Positions 38,082-47,111 of a DNA stretch of 64,000 nt are shown piece after piece (position 1 is the stretch's first letter; every line of letters begins with the position of its first letter). A program made the translations under genes and the position numbers. Source of the DNA: Sphingobacteriales bacterium 44-61. GTDB taxonomy: Bacteria; Bacteroidota; Bacteroidia; Chitinophagales; Chitinophagaceae. Under the pieces are notes generated by a model. The model was not told where the DNA came from and made no database searches. It worked only from the letters and a program-made list of their open reading frames with translations. The stretch covers positions 1 through 64,000 of the forward strand of contig MKTW01000008.1 in NCBI GenBank assembly GCA_001898405.1. Direction: 5' to 3'.

Positions 38082-39353
38082 CTATCGCTTGATCGCCCAT
38101 TTTATCATCTCCTTCCACGTCGGCTTTTTACCATACATCAGGATACCGGTGCGGTAGATCTTGCCGGCAAACCAGGTAGTAAAGATAAAACCGATGATAA
38201 GAGATACCATGGAAAGGCCTAACTGCCACCAGGGAACAGTGCCGGGTACTCCGAAAGGTATTCTTGCCATCATAAAGATCGGAGAACTGAACGGTATGAT
38301 GCTTCCCCATACTGCCAGTGGGCTGGAAGGATCTTTGATGACTCCGGGCAGAAGAACGATGGAAAGAATAACGATCATCGTAATAGGGAAGCTTAATGAT
38401 TGCGCTTCCCGCATGTCTTCGTTTACTGCACTTCCGATCGCAGCATATAAGGATGAATAAAAGAAAAATCCACCCAGCAGATAGAATGCAAAACAGCCAA
38501 GGATCAATGGCACATCAATGCTCGTGAAAATGGCTTGTACTCCTCCAATAACATTGTTGGCGGTAACACCATTGCCAAGGGAAGAGGTGAAATTGTAAAT
38601 AAGGAACATGCAAAGCACCCAGATGAAAAATTGTGTCAATGCTACCAAACCGATCCCGATGATCTTGCCAAGCATCAGCTGGAATGGTTTTACAGATGAT
38701 ACGATCACTTCGGCAATGCGATTGGTCTTTTCTTCCATCACACCCATCATTACCTGGCTGCCATACAACAGGAGAATGATATAAATAAGAAAGCCTGCAG
38801 CATAGCCAATACCGGTTGCAACACCGGAGTTGGCAGTGGTATCATTGAAGTTTTGCTGCCTTAGCGTCACTGTGCTTTCTTCCAGCTTTGTTTTAATGCT
38901 GTCGGTAATCCCCAGCTTTTCATTTTTAATGCCATCCCAGATATTGTTGAGCTTGCGCTGCACGCCGGAAGAGCTCTCTATGCCCAGGGTCCTGCCTGTT
39001 TGGAGGGAAAGCTTTAAGCCTGCTTCCCAGTTGCTTTCGGGCGACACAACAATGAACCCGTCGTAGCCCAATGCTTTGTAATTGGCTTTGACACTGTCTG
39101 CACTGTAATTGACAAGGGAAAGAATATTGGAACTGTCTTTCAGATTTTCCCTTTCAATTTTCCCTTTATCAAAATAGCCGGAAGAATCGATCACGGCTAC
39201 GCGGAGCACGGAAGATGTTGAAGAGGCGATATACGTGGAACCGAATATCAGTCCAAGATATAGCAAGGGGAAAAGGATCGTACTGATGATAAATGTTTTT
39301 TTCCTGACCCTTGTAAGGTATTCCCTTTGTATGATGAGTAATATCTTATTCAT
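38082..39353 (-). CDS. ABC-2 type transporter permease (NatB-like)
   Basis: 423-aa permease. An N-terminal helix (FIISTILFPLLYLGLIFGSTYI) is followed by an extracytoplasmic domain of about 150 residues and a block of five or six helices (GFLIYIILLLYGSQVMMGVMEEKTNRIAEVIVSS and later). This is the architecture of Na+ exporter NatB and related ABC-2 permeases. The ATPase gene is 31 nt upstream on the same strand, giving a two-gene exporter operon. Substrate unknown. Confidence 0.9.
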   Translation of the reverse strand: MNKILLIIQREYLTRVRKKTFIISTILFPLLYLGLIFGSTYIASSTSSVLRVAVIDSSGYFDKGKIERENLKDSSNILSLVNYSADSVKANYKALGYDGFIVVSPESNWEAGLKLSLQTGRTLGIESSSGVQRKLNNIWDGIKNEKLGITDSIKTKLEESTVTLRQQNFNDTTANSGVATGIGYAAGFLIYIILLLYGSQVMMGVMEEKTNRIAEVIVSSVKPFQLMLGKIIGIGLVALTQFFIWVLCMFLIYNFTSSLGNGVTANNVIGGVQAIFTSIDVPLILGCFAFYLLGGFFFYSSLYAAIGSAVNEDMREAQSLSFPITMIVILSIVLLPGVIKDPSSPLAVWGSIIPFSSPIFMMARIPFGVPGTVPWWQLGLSMVSLIIGFIFTTWFAGKIYRTGILMYGKKPTWKEMIKWAIKR

Positions 39354-39384
39354 AATTGCGAATTAGTGTTAGGTGTTAATGGCA

Positions 39385-40323
39385 TTAAGCAGTTACTTGC
39401 TGGAATTGGCGGGCAGCGGGAGTGTCCTCCACCAGCCTGATGAAAATATCATTCAGCGAAGGCAGTATTTCATTGAATGATTCAATATGCAATCCTTTAT
39501 GGATGAAATATTCCAGTACATCATTATTAGTGTAGCCAGGATCGAGCTTGATCACTACTTCATGTTCATTCTTTTCTTTTACCTGGAATAAGTGGATGGC
39601 GAGATGCTCAGCCATCAGCTTATTGGAAAAGCTTACGCGGAAAAGATTTTCCTTGTAATTATGTTTGATATCTTTCACTGTGCCATCCAGCATTTTCTGC
39701 CCTTTATTCACCAGGGCAATATGATCGCAGATCTCTTCCACCTGTTCCATCCGGTGTGTACTGAATATAATAGTAGCACCTCCTTTGGCCAGGTTATAGA
39801 TCTCATCCTTGATAAGATTGGCATTCACGGGATCGAGGCCGCTGAAAGGCTCATCGAGAATGATCAGTTTGGGATTATGCAAAACGGTGGTCACAAATTG
39901 CAGTTTCTGGCTCATCCCTTTTGAAAGGTCTTCCACTTTTTTATTCCACCAGCTATCCATGTCGAGGCGGGTAAACCATTCTTTGATCTTTGTAGTGGCA
40001 TCATGTTTACTCAACCCTTTCAATTGGGCAAGATAGAGGGCCTGTTCACCGATCTTCATTTTTTTATACAAGCCTCTTTCTTCGGGCATGTAGCCGATAT
40101 GGACAATATCGTTCAGCGGATCGAATTTTTTACCATCGAAGATGATCTCACCCTGGTCAGGATAGAATATGCCCGTGATCATGCGGATCAGGGTTGTTTT
40201 ACCTGCACCATTCGGACCGAGCAGGCCGAATATTTGTCCTTTTTCAATAGTGAGGCTGATATCATCCACAGCTTTCTGCGTGGCAAAATACTTTCTGAGG
40301 TTTTGGAGCTCAAGAATTGGCAT
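39385..40323 (-). CDS. ABC transporter ATP-binding protein (NatA-like)
   Basis: 312-aa ATPase with Walker A GPNGAGKTT, signature LSKGMSQKLQF, Walker B LIILDEPFSGLDP and the switch His in FSTHRMEQVEE. A C-terminal extension of about 90 residues is typical of ATPases paired with ABC-2 permeases. The start at 40323 (MPILELQNLRKYF) is preferred over the ATG at 40344. It energises the permease encoded directly downstream. Confidence 0.93.
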   Translation of the reverse strand: MPILELQNLRKYFATQKAVDDISLTIEKGQIFGLLGPNGAGKTTLIRMITGIFYPDQGEIIFDGKKFDPLNDIVHIGYMPEERGLYKKMKIGEQALYLAQLKGLSKHDATTKIKEWFTRLDMDSWWNKKVEDLSKGMSQKLQFVTTVLHNPKLIILDEPFSGLDPVNANLIKDEIYNLAKGGATIIFSTHRMEQVEEICDHIALVNKGQKMLDGTVKDIKHNYKENLFRVSFSNKLMAEHLAIHLFQVKEKNEHEVVIKLDPGYTNNDVLEYFIHKGLHIESFNEILPSLNDIFIRLVEDTPAARQFQQVTA

Positions 40324-40436
40324 TGTGTGTAGTTTGTGAAGCAAAAATAACCGTCCTGTGCTCTCCTGGCTAATATTTCATCGAAGTAATATACCGCCAA
40401 AGGAGTTATTGACCCGTTAATAACCATTGGCCCGGC

Positions 40437-42017
40437 TCAGGCCATTTCTTTTATCCTTTGCGCTACCCTTTCTCCGTCCATGGCTGCGCTTACGATGCCG
40501 CCGGCATATCCGGCTCCTTCTGCGCAGGGATAAAGGTTTTTCACCTGGGGGTGTTGCAGGGTCTGCGGGTTGCGCGGTATGCGTATGGGAGACGAAGTGC
40601 GGGATTCTGCGGCTACAACCACGGCTTCATTGGTAAAATAACCTCTCATCTTTTTCCCAAATTCCCTGAATGCCTGCCGGAGGCTGTTATCAACAAAGGG
40701 AGGCAGTACTGTTTCCAGTGCTGCTGATTGAAGTCCGGGGAGATAAGAGCAGTGGGGCAGGGTAGCGGAAAGCTTTTTTTCGCTGAAATCGACCAGTCTT
40801 TGAGCGGGTGCCACAAACTTGCCGCCGCCTGCCTGGAAAGCCTTTTGTTCCACCAGTTGCTGGAACTTCATTAATAATAACGGGTCTTTTATGGAAGCGG
40901 GCAGTTTTTGTTTCTTCATATAGGATAGTGCATCTTCCGGCGAAATAGTGACTACAATGCCGCTGTTGGCATAAGGATTATTTCTTTTGGAAGGGCTCCA
41001 GCCATTTACCACCAGTTCACCTGGGGAAGTGGCAGCAGGAGCAATGATTCCACCCGGGCACATGCAAAAGGAGAAAACGCCCTGTCCGTCTACCTGCTGG
41101 ACCAGGCTGTAGGAAGCAGGCGGCAGCAACTCATCTTTGGAAGTGGTGTGGTACTGGATATTATTGATCAGTGATTGGGGATGTTCCACGCGAACACCGA
41201 GGGCAAATGGTTTTGCTTCGATCAGTATGTTTCGGTGGTGGAGCATTTCAAAAATATCGCGGGCTGAATGACCCGTAGCAAGCACTACCGCTCCGGCTTT
41301 GAATACTGAACTATCGGCTGTTCGTACTCCTTTTGCTTCACCATTTTCTATAATGATGTCCACTACTTTTTTTTCAAACAGGAATTCACCGCCATAGCCG
41401 GTGATTGTTTCACGCATGGCTGTGATGATCTGCGGCAGTTTATTGGTACCGATATGCGGATGTGCTTCGTACAGGATCTTTTCTTCAGCGCCGAAGTGTA
41501 CAAAGAGGTTAAGGATCCTGGCTATATCGCCGCGTTTGGAACTGCGGGTATATAATTTACCATCACTGTAAGTGCCGGCTCCGCCTTCACCGAAGCAATA
41601 GTTGCTTTCAGGGTTTACTTCGCCTTCTTTGTTCAATGCGGCAAGATCGCGGCGGCGTGCGCGTACGTCCTTACCTCTTTCGAGAATAATGGGTTTGATG
41701 CCGGAAAGGATCAGGTTAAGTGCAGCAAATAAACCGGCAGGTCCTGCGCCAACGATCAATGCCGTATTGGCAGCTTTGCTTACATCTTTGAAGTGGAATG
41801 GCATCAACTCCCTTTGCTGATAAGGCTCATTGATAAAAGCCTGTACGCTGAGATTGATCCAGGCCTGGCGTCCGCGGGCATCGATGGATCGCTTGAGAAT
41901 AGTGAAACCAGAAACATTATCAGGTTTCACAGCAGCAGCGCTGGCGATATATCTTTTTACAGCGGTTTCGCTGGCTGCTTCGGAAGGAAGCAGTTTGAGG
42001 GAAATAAGCTTTTGCAT
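40437..42017 (-). CDS. FAD-dependent dehydrogenase-like protein (COG2509 type)
   Basis: 526-aa flavoprotein. An N-terminal domain of about 85 residues precedes the FAD-binding motif ALIVGAGPAGLFAALNLILSG. Further family segments are YCFGEGGAGTYSDGKLYTR, VVLATGHSARDIFEMLHHR and the C-terminal YPCAEGAGYAGGIVSAAMDG. Members are annotated as uncharacterised FAD-dependent dehydrogenases; the substrate is unknown. Monocistronic. Confidence 0.9.
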   Translation of the reverse strand: MQKLISLKLLPSEAASETAVKRYIASAAAVKPDNVSGFTILKRSIDARGRQAWINLSVQAFINEPYQQRELMPFHFKDVSKAANTALIVGAGPAGLFAALNLILSGIKPIILERGKDVRARRRDLAALNKEGEVNPESNYCFGEGGAGTYSDGKLYTRSSKRGDIARILNLFVHFGAEEKILYEAHPHIGTNKLPQIITAMRETITGYGGEFLFEKKVVDIIIENGEAKGVRTADSSVFKAGAVVLATGHSARDIFEMLHHRNILIEAKPFALGVRVEHPQSLINNIQYHTTSKDELLPPASYSLVQQVDGQGVFSFCMCPGGIIAPAATSPGELVVNGWSPSKRNNPYANSGIVVTISPEDALSYMKKQKLPASIKDPLLLMKFQQLVEQKAFQAGGGKFVAPAQRLVDFSEKKLSATLPHCSYLPGLQSAALETVLPPFVDNSLRQAFREFGKKMRGYFTNEAVVVAAESRTSSPIRIPRNPQTLQHPQVKNLYPCAEGAGYAGGIVSAAMDGERVAQRIKEMA

Positions 42018-42638
42018 GAGGTCAGGTTTTTATCCTGAAACAATGATTTTGCATCGCAAAAATACGATATGGATACATATCACTCAAGTTGGGGATGAAG
42101 ATAAGTTGAAGTAAAAGTATTGCTAAATACACACCTTGAGAGGGTGTTTTCACCTATAAAAAAAAGTAGGAGCAGATTATGGGTTTTTGTTTGTAACAAT
42201 AAGGAAATCTTTATACCTTCAAAATATCCGGTTGAATGATGCTAAAGAAATTTTAGCATAGTGAATTTAAAGGACATTAAGAATTTTTTTTGACCGGTTA
42301 TTGTAAAAAATCCGATCCGGGGAAACCGCCACTATTTTCATTTTACGCCTAATTTTTGGGGAACTAAGAGTACAAAAATATGCCGTCAAAAACGGCTTAA
42401 TGAGAAACTATTTTTATAGGCTCAAAGCTTTGAAATATCTAAATTTTCCGAATAAAACTGATGAAATGCAATACAATTATCATTATCGAAAAAAGGGGTG
42501 AATAAAAATTTTTTTTTCTCCAAGAAATATAGATATTCGCCGTCCTGTCCAACTTTTTTTATTGACATCGTGTGGGGATTTTTCTTGGACATTTTTCAAA
42601 GGACTATACTTAACTCGATATAAACTGCTATCATACTG
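42018..42638. other. AT-rich region upstream of dnaA
   Basis: 621 nt with no supported gene. It is very AT-rich and contains one clear inverted repeat, ATGCTAAA at 42239-42246 and TTTAGCAT at 42252-42259. TTTG at 42190-42193 and TACCTTCA at 42214-42221 (20-nt spacer) could be a promoter. No DnaA-box sequence (TTATCCACA or close) was found by eye, so an origin here is not supported. Confidence 0.6.
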
Positions 42639-44072
42639 ATGGACAAGAATGCTGAAAAAGTCTGGACCAATTGTTTGAAGATCATCAAGGATATTGTTGA
42701 ATGGCAGCATTACAAAACCTGGTTTGAGCCGATTACTCCCGTTTCCATAAAGAATAATGTTTTAGTGATACAGGTTCCGAGTCAATTCTTTTTTGAATAC
42801 CTCGAAGAACATTATGTAAATTTATTGGCAAAGACTTTGAAGAGAGAGTTAGGAAAAGAAGCCCGCCTGGAGTACCGGATCATGGTAGATAGTGGAAACA
42901 GCAAAAACAAGCCGCTTACGATGGATGTGACGGGACAGGGGTATAAAACTTTTTCAAATAATGAAATGGATTTTCCTCTTGTAATAAATAATCCTGTTAA
43001 AAATCCTTTTGTGATTCCGGGTCTGAAGAAGATGCAGATAGACCCGCAGTTGAATCACATCTATACATTCGATGCTTTTGTAGAGGGAGACAGTAACCGG
43101 GTTGCCCGCAGAGCTGGTAAAACAGTGGCGGAAAAGCCTGGAGCCAATTCCTTCAATCCCCTGGTTATATATGGAGGTGTAGGGCTCGGAAAAACGCATT
43201 TGGCACAAGCAATTGGTAATGAAGTAAAAAGATTGCATCCTAATAAAGTGGTGCTGTATGTGAGTTCAGAAAAGTTCATTAACCAGTTTATGGACCATAG
43301 CCGCAACAATGCGATCAACGACTTTATTCATTTCTATCAGCTCATAGATGTTCTTATTATAGATGATGTGCAGTTTTTTGCCAAAGCAGAAAAATCGCAG
43401 GATGCATTCTTTGCCATCTTCAATCATTTGCATCAATCGCATAAGCAGTTAATCCTTACATCTGATAAATCGCCCAAGGATCTTGATGGTGTCCAGGAAA
43501 GATTATTGAGCCGGTTCCGCTGGGGCCTGAGTGCCGACCTGCAGATCCCCGATTATGATACCCGTATTGAGATACTGGAGAAGAAAATGAAGAATGACGG
43601 GTTGGAAATGCCTAAGGAAGTGATAAAGTATATTGCCTACAATATCAATAGCAATGTGAGGGAACTGGAGGGTGCGCTTATCTCACTGTTGGCACAATCT
43701 TCGCTTAACAGAAGGGAGATAGATTTAGATCTTGCTAAAAAGGTGCTACGTAATTTTATCAAATCATCCAGTAAAGAGATAACTATCGATACTATTCAAA
43801 GAATGGTATGCGAATATTTCGACGTCTCTTATGACAAACTGCTGCAAAAAACCCGCAAGCGGGAGATTGTGCAGGCAAGGCAGATCACGATGTATTTGGC
43901 TAAAGCATTCACAAAAAATTCTCTTAAAACGATCGGCGAGCATTTCGGTGGCCGTGATCATACCACGGTGATCCACTCCTGCCAAACGGTGAAAGACCTG
44001 ATGGATACGGATACGGTGTTCAGGGAAAATGTGCTGGAACTTCAACAAAAAGTGCAGTTGGCAGCGATGTAA
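42639..44072 (+). CDS. dnaA: Chromosomal replication initiator DnaA
   Basis: 477-aa initiator. Domain I is at the N-terminus (KVWTNCLKIIKDIVEWQHYKTWFEPI), the AAA+ domain has Walker A GGVGLGKTHL and Walker B VLIIDDVQFF, and domain IV carries the DnaA-box reading HTH with FGGRDHTTVIHSC. Length is normal. Followed by a terminator; no dnaN neighbours it. Confidence 0.98.
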   Translation: MDKNAEKVWTNCLKIIKDIVEWQHYKTWFEPITPVSIKNNVLVIQVPSQFFFEYLEEHYVNLLAKTLKRELGKEARLEYRIMVDSGNSKNKPLTMDVTGQGYKTFSNNEMDFPLVINNPVKNPFVIPGLKKMQIDPQLNHIYTFDAFVEGDSNRVARRAGKTVAEKPGANSFNPLVIYGGVGLGKTHLAQAIGNEVKRLHPNKVVLYVSSEKFINQFMDHSRNNAINDFIHFYQLIDVLIIDDVQFFAKAEKSQDAFFAIFNHLHQSHKQLILTSDKSPKDLDGVQERLLSRFRWGLSADLQIPDYDTRIEILEKKMKNDGLEMPKEVIKYIAYNINSNVRELEGALISLLAQSSLNRREIDLDLAKKVLRNFIKSSSKEITIDTIQRMVCEYFDVSYDKLLQKTRKREIVQARQITMYLAKAFTKNSLKTIGEHFGGRDHTTVIHSCQTVKDLMDTDTVFRENVLELQQKVQLAAM

Positions 44073-44093
44073 GAAAGCAGAAAATATTATAAA

Positions 44094-44123
44094 AGTCCCG
44101 GGCCTGAGTCCGGGATTTTTTAT
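44094..44123 (+). terminator. Terminator after dnaA
   Basis: TCCCGG pairs with CCGGGA around GCCTGAGT, followed by a run of six or more T bases, 20 nt after the dnaA stop. Confidence 0.8.
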
Positions 44124-44207
44124 TATATAACTATTAGCAGGTTTTTTGGGTTATGTTGCCGGTAATCTTTATTTTTGCCACCCCTTTAAAACGGGGTAAT
44201 TCAGCCT

Positions 44208-44296
44208 GGTGAGGTGGATGAGTGGCTGAAATCAGTAGTTTGCTAAACTGCCGTACGGGTAACTCTGTACCGCGGGTTCGAATCCCGCCCTCACCG
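44208..44296 (+). tRNA. tRNA-Ser (anticodon GCU)
   Basis: Acceptor arm GGTGAGG / CCTCACC with discriminator G, anticodon stem GTAGT / ACTGC with loop TTGCTAA giving GCT, a long class II variable arm (CGTACGGGTAACTCTGTACC), and T-arm GCGGG-TTCGAAT-CCCGC. CCA is not encoded. Confidence 0.96.
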
Positions 44297-44420
44297 CCCT
44301 CGACCGCCGAAGCTGCAGAGCGAAAGTGGTTTTTAACTGGCAAGAAGCTTTCCTGGTTTGTAACTTTGGGAAGCTGATAAATGAATAAGCCGCCTACGCC
44401 TTTGGCTTCGGCGGCCGATA

Positions 44421-44494
44421 CGGGAAGTAGCGCAGGCCGGTAGCGCACCTGGTTTGGGACCAGGGGGTCGCAGGTTCGAATCCTGTCTTCCCGA
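44421..44494 (+). tRNA. tRNA-Pro (anticodon UGG)
   Basis: Acceptor arm CGGGAAG / CTTCCCG with discriminator A, D-arm GCGC/GCGC, anticodon stem CCTGG / CCAGG with loop TTTGGGA giving TGG, and T-arm GCAGG-TTCGAAT-CCTGT. CCA is not encoded. An integrase gene follows about 325 nt downstream, so this tRNA 3' end is the likely integration site. Confidence 0.96.
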
Positions 44495-44520
44495 CTTTTA
44501 GACATATCAATTGATGTCAG

Positions 44521-44559
44521 ATCCTTGTAAACGTAATGATTTACAAGGATTTTTTTTTA
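44521..44559 (+). terminator. Strong intrinsic terminator after tRNA-Pro
   Basis: ATCCTTGTAAA at 44521-44531 pairs perfectly with TTTACAAGGAT at 44540-44550, followed by eight T bases. Confidence 0.85.
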
Positions 44560-44593
44560 TCTCCCTGTCAAATCAAATCAAAGAAAAGCAATC

Positions 44594-44647
44594 TACTCGT
44601 GAGTAATTCCGTGAGTAAAAATCGGTATGCCATTTGTACTCACGGAA
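44594..44647. repeat. Cluster of GTGAGTA motifs (candidate recombination-protein sites)
   Basis: GTGAGTA occurs twice directly (44599-44605 and 44611-44617) and once inverted (TACTCAC at 44637-44643). TTCCGTGAGTA at 44607-44617 is a perfect 11-bp complement of TACTCACGGAA at 44637-44647. TACTC and GAGTA also form a small inverted repeat at 44594-44605. The position between the tRNA and the integrase suggests binding sites for integrase or an excision factor. Confidence 0.6.
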
Positions 44648-44761
44648 CCGCCCTTAATCAATTGTATATCAGATAAGTAAGTTATTTTTTTTGACATGAT
44701 CTGATGTGTTTTGACAAAGCGCAAAATCGGATTTTGGAATGAATTCAGACCCCAGGATCAG

Positions 44762-44797
44762 GAGGATTTGAACCTGCGTCCTATGAGGATTTGAACC
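44762..44797. repeat. 13-bp direct repeats upstream of the integrase
   Basis: GAGGATTTGAACC occurs at 44762-44774 and again at 44785-44797, an exact 23-bp period. Read on the other strand, GGTTCAAATCCTC resembles a tRNA T-arm. These could be integrase arm-type sites or remnants of a tRNA-derived att site. Confidence 0.65.
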
Positions 44798-44819
44798 ATT
44801 TCAATACTCAATGCCGTGA

Positions 44820-46112
44820 ATGAAGTGTGAGAATGAAATCAAATTTTTTCAAGCTAAAAGAATTTGTATGTGTGAAAGGCAAACATTCAGCATTGACTTC
44901 ATCGTACGTAAATGTAAAGCAGATAAAAGGAGGGCTGATATTTTCGCCCGGGTTACGGTCGATGGAGAAATTGCAGAAATCTCAACCAAAAACCAGATTG
45001 ACTACAACAATTGGGACAACAAAAAAGAAATTGTTAAGGGTAAAAGCATTGAAATAGCGACAATCAACGAACACATCCGGGATGTTCGTTACCGCTTAAC
45101 TGAAAAACATCGTGAGTTAGAACGGCAGGCAGAATTGATCACTGCAATGTCTGTGAAGCAAGCGTATTTAGGTGTCCAGAAAAAAATAAAAGGGCGCAAG
45201 CTGCTTGAGCTGACCGAATACTATGAAAAGATTTGGAAAGACAAAATTGAGTTCAAGAACTACGATACAACGATAGACTATATCAAACGTTTTGTGAAAA
45301 GCCATTTTGAGGTGGAAGATATTTATCTCTCACAGGTAGACCTCCAATTTGCTACTGACCTGGAACATTACATCAGGAACAACCCGCTAAAAGCGCACGA
45401 CCCCTGTAAAGGAAATGGCTTGGGCAAGCACCTGCAGCGATTCAAGCGAATACTTAACTGGGCAACGGAAGAAATCAAGTGGATTGCGATTAACCCATGT
45501 GCTAAGTACAAGTGTGCCATTAAAAAGGCTAAGAGAAAAAAGTTGAAGATAGAAGAACTGATTGCAATAGAGCGGCATGTATTCGTAAATCCAAAACTGG
45601 CTTATGTTCGGGATCTTTTTATATTCTCTTGCTACACGGGACTTGCTTTTGCTGATGTGATGGCGTTGTGTCCTGCCGATTTTGAGAGACTAAAGAACGG
45701 TGTTATTTTATGTACGATATACCGGACCAAATCTGATGAACTATGTGCCATTCCTTTCTTGAAAAGGGCTATTGAAATAATGCTTAAGTACAATGATTTT
45801 AAAACACCTAATCATGATAAGATATTCCCCCATATAACAAACCAGGAGGTTAATAGGTGCCTGAAGATAATAGCCGATATGTGTGAGGTATATACTCCTT
45901 TAACTTTCCATGTGGCTCGTCATACTTTCGCAAAAGTCATAGCACTTAAAAATGGCATTCCATTAGAGACTGTTCAGATTATGTTAGGACATACAAAGAT
46001 TACTACCACACAGATATATGCAGATGTAGATGAAGAAAAGGTATTGAATGACATGGAAGGCATGGACGAAAAGATTGAAAAAAGGAAAGAACTTGCTATG
46101 GCAAGGGCCTAA
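44820..46112 (+). CDS. Tyrosine recombinase / integrase
   Basis: 430-aa integrase of the Bacteroidota mobile-element type. Residues about 20-110 are an arm-binding plus helical region, 125-235 the SAM-like core-binding domain (LTEYYEKIWKDKIEFKNY), and the rest the catalytic domain. Catalytic parts visible are the His/Arg box HVARHTFA, LGHTKITTTQIYADV with the following His and Tyr nucleophile, and a Lys in TIYRTKSDE. The first Arg of the box is replaced: FSCYTGLAFADV, as is common in this subfamily. The start could also be the ATG at 44868. Confidence 0.92.
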   Translation: MKCENEIKFFQAKRICMCERQTFSIDFIVRKCKADKRRADIFARVTVDGEIAEISTKNQIDYNNWDNKKEIVKGKSIEIATINEHIRDVRYRLTEKHRELERQAELITAMSVKQAYLGVQKKIKGRKLLELTEYYEKIWKDKIEFKNYDTTIDYIKRFVKSHFEVEDIYLSQVDLQFATDLEHYIRNNPLKAHDPCKGNGLGKHLQRFKRILNWATEEIKWIAINPCAKYKCAIKKAKRKKLKIEELIAIERHVFVNPKLAYVRDLFIFSCYTGLAFADVMALCPADFERLKNGVILCTIYRTKSDELCAIPFLKRAIEIMLKYNDFKTPNHDKIFPHITNQEVNRCLKIIADMCEVYTPLTFHVARHTFAKVIALKNGIPLETVQIMLGHTKITTTQIYADVDEEKVLNDMEGMDEKIEKRKELAMARA

Positions 46113-46115
46113 TGA

Positions 46116-46156
46116 TTAAAAGCGGTATCGACCAGCGATACCGCTTTTAAAAGTAT
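46116..46156. terminator. Terminator after the integrase
   Basis: TTAAAAGCGGTATCG at 46116-46130 is a perfect 15-bp complement of CGATACCGCTTTTAA at 46136-46150 around a 5-nt loop. Confidence 0.85.
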
Positions 46157-46352
46157 CTTGATAGAGTATTTAGATTTCTTATAGGCTTTATACCATTTCG
46201 ACACAATGGTCAATGAAGTGAACTGGGACGGTGAGAAGGACTGGTCTCGATTAAACCTGTGAAAGAAGAGTTTTAAGTATGCCAATAATATTGTAAATTA
46301 ATCAATAAGCCCATCTGCTATTGGAATATAGATAAGATAAAGAAAAGCGAAA

Positions 46353-47084
46353 ATGAAAGAACCTCACTTAATGCGTACAATAACTTACGATTCGGTTGAA
46401 TTAACCACCGATCAAACTGTATACGATTTCTTTAAGGATTGGGACGACGTTCGGGGAGATAGATACAATGCTGAAATTGAAGCAAACCTGGTTCGTAGAA
46501 TACTGAATAACCCGTATGATGCAAGTCAAAGTTTGCTCTACGATGAATTGCTGATCCCCAGGTCATATAATTTCTTTACGGAGGTTAAAGGTCCTATCAT
46601 AACCGATTCGGCGTCTCCGGGGGATATTGATATATTGGGAGTTGACAAAAATAATCCTCATTTGGCGATCGGTATTCAGGTTAAAAGGATCAAAGCCTGG
46701 ATAACGGAAGAGGACAAGGCTATCGTGAAAGCCAACCAGATAGGTAAAGGTGTAGAGCAGACAAGGTATATGTTCAAAAAATATCGGTTCCACAAAAATT
46801 ACCTGATGCTGGTCATAGTTGCGGATACGATGTACCGAAGAAATGATTGCCAAATATTCAGGAATCTGTCTCTTGATGAAAAGCAAGATGTTTATCGTCA
46901 CCCTGCGTTAAAAGAACTGCCTGAGCAGGCGGGTGTTTTTACTTATGAGATAAGCCAGCCTTCCAGTAATGCGGTTCATTTGACGGGGACCTTAGCAGCA
47001 AAGGTATTGAAAGCAGCAGTGCCAGTGGAGCAAGAGAGTAGTACAACTGAATCAGTAATACAATTTTTAAGAATGCAGGGATAA
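46353..47084 (+). CDS. PD-(D/E)xK nuclease-like protein of unknown function
   Basis: 243-aa protein. Residues 90-113 read GDIDILGV, about ten residues, then GIQVKRIK: a D-x-D followed by Q-x-K, the layout of the PD-(D/E)xK nuclease core (compare Mrr-type QxK). An acidic helix with E41 and E43 precedes it. A helix (GKGVEQTRYMFKKYRF) and a hydrophobic strand (YLMLVIVADTM) follow, as in that fold. No DNA-binding domain is visible. It may be a nuclease or a degenerate relative. It converges with the HExxH gene, the two stops 27 nt apart. The start could be the ATG at 46353 or 46371. Confidence 0.6.
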   Translation: MKEPHLMRTITYDSVELTTDQTVYDFFKDWDDVRGDRYNAEIEANLVRRILNNPYDASQSLLYDELLIPRSYNFFTEVKGPIITDSASPGDIDILGVDKNNPHLAIGIQVKRIKAWITEEDKAIVKANQIGKGVEQTRYMFKKYRFHKNYLMLVIVADTMYRRNDCQIFRNLSLDEKQDVYRHPALKELPEQAGVFTYEISQPSSNAVHLTGTLAAKVLKAAVPVEQESSTTESVIQFLRMQG

Positions 47085-47111
47085 GTAGTGAAGATCAATA
47101 ATGAACAATGG

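Noticed and set aside
42115-42638. Possible oriC beside dnaA
   Set aside because: No DnaA boxes were found by eye and the origin is often distant from dnaA in Bacteroidota; AT-richness alone is not enough.
44134-44505. 123-aa minus-strand frame across the two tRNA genes
   Set aside because: It is the antisense of two tRNAs and contains a translation (RIRTCDPLVPNQVRYRPALL) that recurs as an artefact wherever tRNA-Pro is read backwards.
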